In this document: in pieces, positions 62,105 to 64,000 of the stretch
How positions within the stretch are numbered: position 1 is the stretch's first letter
Layout of the letters: every line of letters starts with the position of its first letter
The notes under the pieces: model-generated
Told to the model about the DNA's origin: nothing
The model's input: the letters and a program-made list of their open reading frames with translations, nothing else
The model's database searches: none
Program-made: the position numbers and the translations under genes
Assembly: GCA_963840665.1 (NCBI GenBank)
Contig: CAWIZO010000005.1
Coordinates: forward strand, 372,001-436,000
Length of the DNA: 64,000 bases
Source: DATFTE01 sp963840665
GTDB lineage: Bacteria; Acidobacteriota; Terriglobia; Terriglobales; Acidobacteriaceae
Direction: 5' to 3'

Positions 62105-63323
62105 ATGCCTACATCGACTGAACGCACCAATCCGCTCTCTTATCTGTCTGACCAATTGAATGAACTCAAAGCCAAGGGCACGCATTTCCGCCTGCGCGTG
62201 CTTGACGACGAGCAGGCCGCGGTTTGCACATTTGATGGCAAGAAGGTCATCAATCTGGCTTCGAACAATTATCTGGGTTTGACGACGCATCCAAAATTGC
62301 GCGAAGCGGCGCTCGAGGCGACGCGCAAATATGGCGTTGGGTCGGGTGCTGTGCGCACCATTGCCGGCACTATGAAGATTCACATGGAGTTGGAAGAAAA
62401 AATCGCGCGCTTCAAGAACGTCGAAGCCTGCGTGGTCTTCCAATCCGGATTCGCCGCCAATGCCGGAACCGTGTCGGCTGTGCTGGGCAAAGAAGATTTC
62501 ATTATTTCCGATCAACTCAATCACGCTTCGATCATCGACGGGGCGCGTCTGTCGAAGGCGAAAATTCTGGTTTTCAATCACAAAGACGTCAATCACGCGG
62601 AAGATCAACTCAAGAGCGTGAAAGATCAGCCAGGGACGCAAACTACTGATTACCGACGGCGTATTTTCGATGGACGGGGACATCGGTCCGTTGCCCGGGC
62701 TGTGCGAGATCGCCGAGAAGTATGGCGCGATCATGATGGTCGACGATGCGCATTCTTCCGGAGTGCTGGGACGCAACGGCCGCGGAACCATCGATCATTT
62801 CAAAGTTCACGGGCGCGTAGATATTCAAGTGGGAACTCTGTCGAAGGCCATCGGCGCGTTGGGCGGATACGTTTGCGGCACCCGCGATTTGATTGATTTT
62901 CTGTATCACCGGGCGCGCCCGTTTCTGTTTTCGACGTCGCATCCACCGTCGGTGGCGGCGACGTGCATCGCGGCCTTCGATGTATTGGAACAAGAGCCCG
63001 AGCGCATTGAGAAGCTTTGGGAGAACACGCGCTACTGGAAAAAACAGTTGGGCGATCTGGGATTCAATATTGGAGGCAAAACGACTCCCGCGAGCGAGAC
63101 GCCAATCACGCCCATCATCCTTGGCGACGGCAAGCTGACCATGGATTTCTCCCGCGAGCTGTTCAAAGAAGGCGTGCTGGGAACGGGCATCGCATTCCCC
63201 ACAGTGCCCGAAGGCAAAGCCCGCATCCGCACCATCATGACGGCCACACATACGAAAGACGAATTGGATCAGGCGTTGGAAGTTTTGAAGAGAGTGGGGA
63301 AGAAGATGGGAATCTTGAGTTGA
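62105..63323 (+). CDS. kbl: glycine C-acetyltransferase (2-amino-3-ketobutyrate CoA ligase), frameshifted as read
   Basis: PLP enzyme that cleaves 2-amino-3-ketobutyrate to glycine and acetyl-CoA in threonine breakdown. First frame: NLASNNYLGLTTHPKLREAA, KYGVGSGAVRTIAGTMKIHM, VVFQSGFAANAGTVSAVLG, SDQLNHASIIDGARLS. After DQPG near 62635 the frame leaves the family; dropping one G of GGG (62633-62635) restores RKLLITDGVFSMDGD, DDAHSSGVLG and GTLSKAIGALGGYV with PLP Lys247. Corrected length is 405 residues. As read, the first frame runs to 62896. Probably a sequence error. No tdh gene is next to it. Confidence 0.92.
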
Positions 63324-63384
63324 TAGCCGAATTTCTTGGATTGCCGACTTGTTACGCGTAGATACCGGGCTGAAGGTTGCGATT

Positions 63385-63867
63385 TCAAGCTCTTGAAACG
63401 AGTGCAGCCGAGCGGTAGGTGCGGGTTCTGCCACTGATCTTGGGCACCTTAAAGCCCCCTAGTTTGAACGCGGAGTGGCCGTAGATGCGATTCCAGCGGT
63501 CGGAGGAGTCTCTGTATTCACATTTGAAATGCCAGTTTAGCCAGCCATTCTTCTGAATGATGCGGGTCTCATGGGTAAGGAGTTTCTCCACAGTCTCGCA
63601 AAATGCCGCCTCAAGAGCGACCATCGAATTGCGGAACTCCGAGGATTCGAATGGCCGGTACCAAAAATACTTCTGATCGGGACTTCGCGCGATCAACAAC
63701 GCCGAGATTTGGATTTCTGGCTCCATCCAAAGGCGAAAGTAATAATCCGATCCTGGAGCAGCTGGCAATTCAATCGTCGTTGAACTGATGCCATCTGCCT
63801 TGTCGGTGTTTGGCTGAACCTTCACATTCGGGAGGAGACGATTCAGCTGTTCGATAATTCTGTCCAT
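63385..63867 (-). CDS. hypothetical protein, 160 aa
   Basis: Start at ATG 63867 (MDRIIEQLNRLLPNVKVQ) is an estimate; the ORF extends to 63888. An alternating pattern of strands (SSTTIELPAAPGSDYYFRLW, IQISALLIARSPDQKYFWYR) and a helix (MVALEAAFCETVEKLLTHE) precede a basic C-terminus (KISGRTRTYRSAALVS). No signal or membrane segment, no family recognised. It is convergent with kbl. Confidence 0.55.
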   Translation of the reverse strand: MDRIIEQLNRLLPNVKVQPNTDKADGISSTTIELPAAPGSDYYFRLWMEPEIQISALLIARSPDQKYFWYRPFESSEFRNSMVALEAAFCETVEKLLTHETRIIQKNGWLNWHFKCEYRDSSDRWNRIYGHSAFKLGGFKVPKISGRTRTYRSAALVSRA

Positions 63868-63968
63868 CTCCATGCAGATCGCCTTCAAAACTTAGTGTGA
63901 CCGGGCTTAACGGAAACTCGAGGTTTAACCCATGCGTGAAGAAAAAGAGCCGACCGCCGCTCCGCCTG

Positions 63969-63988
63969 GACGGGCGAGAGCGCCCGTC
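63969..63988. repeat. GC-rich inverted repeat at the window edge
   Basis: GACGGGCG and CGCCCGTC are perfect eight-base arms around AGAG. It stands in the last intergenic stretch, which holds no gene. Confidence 0.4.
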
Positions 63989-64000
63989 CCCACGCGAGCT

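Noticed and set aside
61214..62791. 525-codon minus-strand ORF
   Set aside because: Shadow of FmdE and kbl; no start signal or family match.

Overview
The window looks like a piece of an Acidobacteriota chromosome, probably class Terriglobia (a Koribacter/Terriglobales-like soil bacterium). This is inferred from the gene families, not from a marker gene: many secreted beta-propeller, FG-GAP and kelch proteins, a TIGR03118 protein, a tandem-repeat GloVer-type protein, DUF3592, an FmdE protein with a zinc ribbon, TPR-rich kinase signalling, and intergenic hairpin repeats. No rRNA, CRISPR array, prophage or complete insertion sequence was seen. There is one tRNA (Val-GAC).

Layout. 0-2 kb: N-acetylglucosamine-6-phosphate deacetylase (cut by the window edge) and a GlmS/NagB-II-like SIS sugar-phosphate protein that is broken as read. 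2.6-9.4 kb: a CocE-type hydrolase, a TolB-propeller plus CehA/McbA-type metallohydrolase, Ada alkylation repair, a CBM9-like protein and a small exported protein. 9.4-13.8 kb: zinc-ribbon protein, TPR protein, TatA, DUF481 outer-membrane protein and an unlisted 55-residue protein. 13.9-17.7 kb: a coupled operon for an isoquinoline-oxidoreductase-type molybdenum hydroxylase followed by a lipoprotein. 17.7-20.2 kb: a repeat-containing membrane protein, a 2Fe-2S thioredoxin-like ferredoxin, a DJ-1/PfpI protein and DUF3592. 20.4-26.7 kb: a glycerol regulon on the minus strand (glpP, then OprB-type porin, glpD, glpK, glpF) with a terminator-bearing leader between glpP and the porin. 26.8-29.6 kb: an M16 protease pair. 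30-33.5 kb: two ABC-F ATPases (Uup-like and YbiT-like). 33.5-36.5 kb: repeat-rich islands around an exported protein and a Phd/PIN toxin-antitoxin pair. 36.5-47.7 kb: membrane-anchored and FG-GAP proteins, glnA, a TetR/DHA2-efflux divergon with a palindromic operator, tRNA-Val, a CDP-alcohol phosphatidyltransferase, cysS, a GloVer protein and DUF4242. 47.7-63.9 kb: a kinase-ATPase-TPR regulator, OsmC, a TPR protein, a response regulator with a zinc ribbon, a kelch protein, a Tat-type beta-carbonic anhydrase, TIGR03118, FmdE and kbl.

Together the genes describe a heterotroph that uses amino sugars, glycerol, peptides and aromatic N-heterocycles or aldehydes, with much of its output exported. 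The clearest regulatory system is the glycerol operon: GlpP, a regulator best known from Firmicutes, sits directly upstream of a leader that can fold either as an intrinsic terminator or as a competing helix.

A caution for every reader: at least four conserved genes (SIS, glpK, uup, kbl) and possibly one M16 gene carry single-base indels whose other frame restores the family sequence. Base-level error in the sequence is more likely than gene decay, so other apparent starts and stops deserve the same suspicion.
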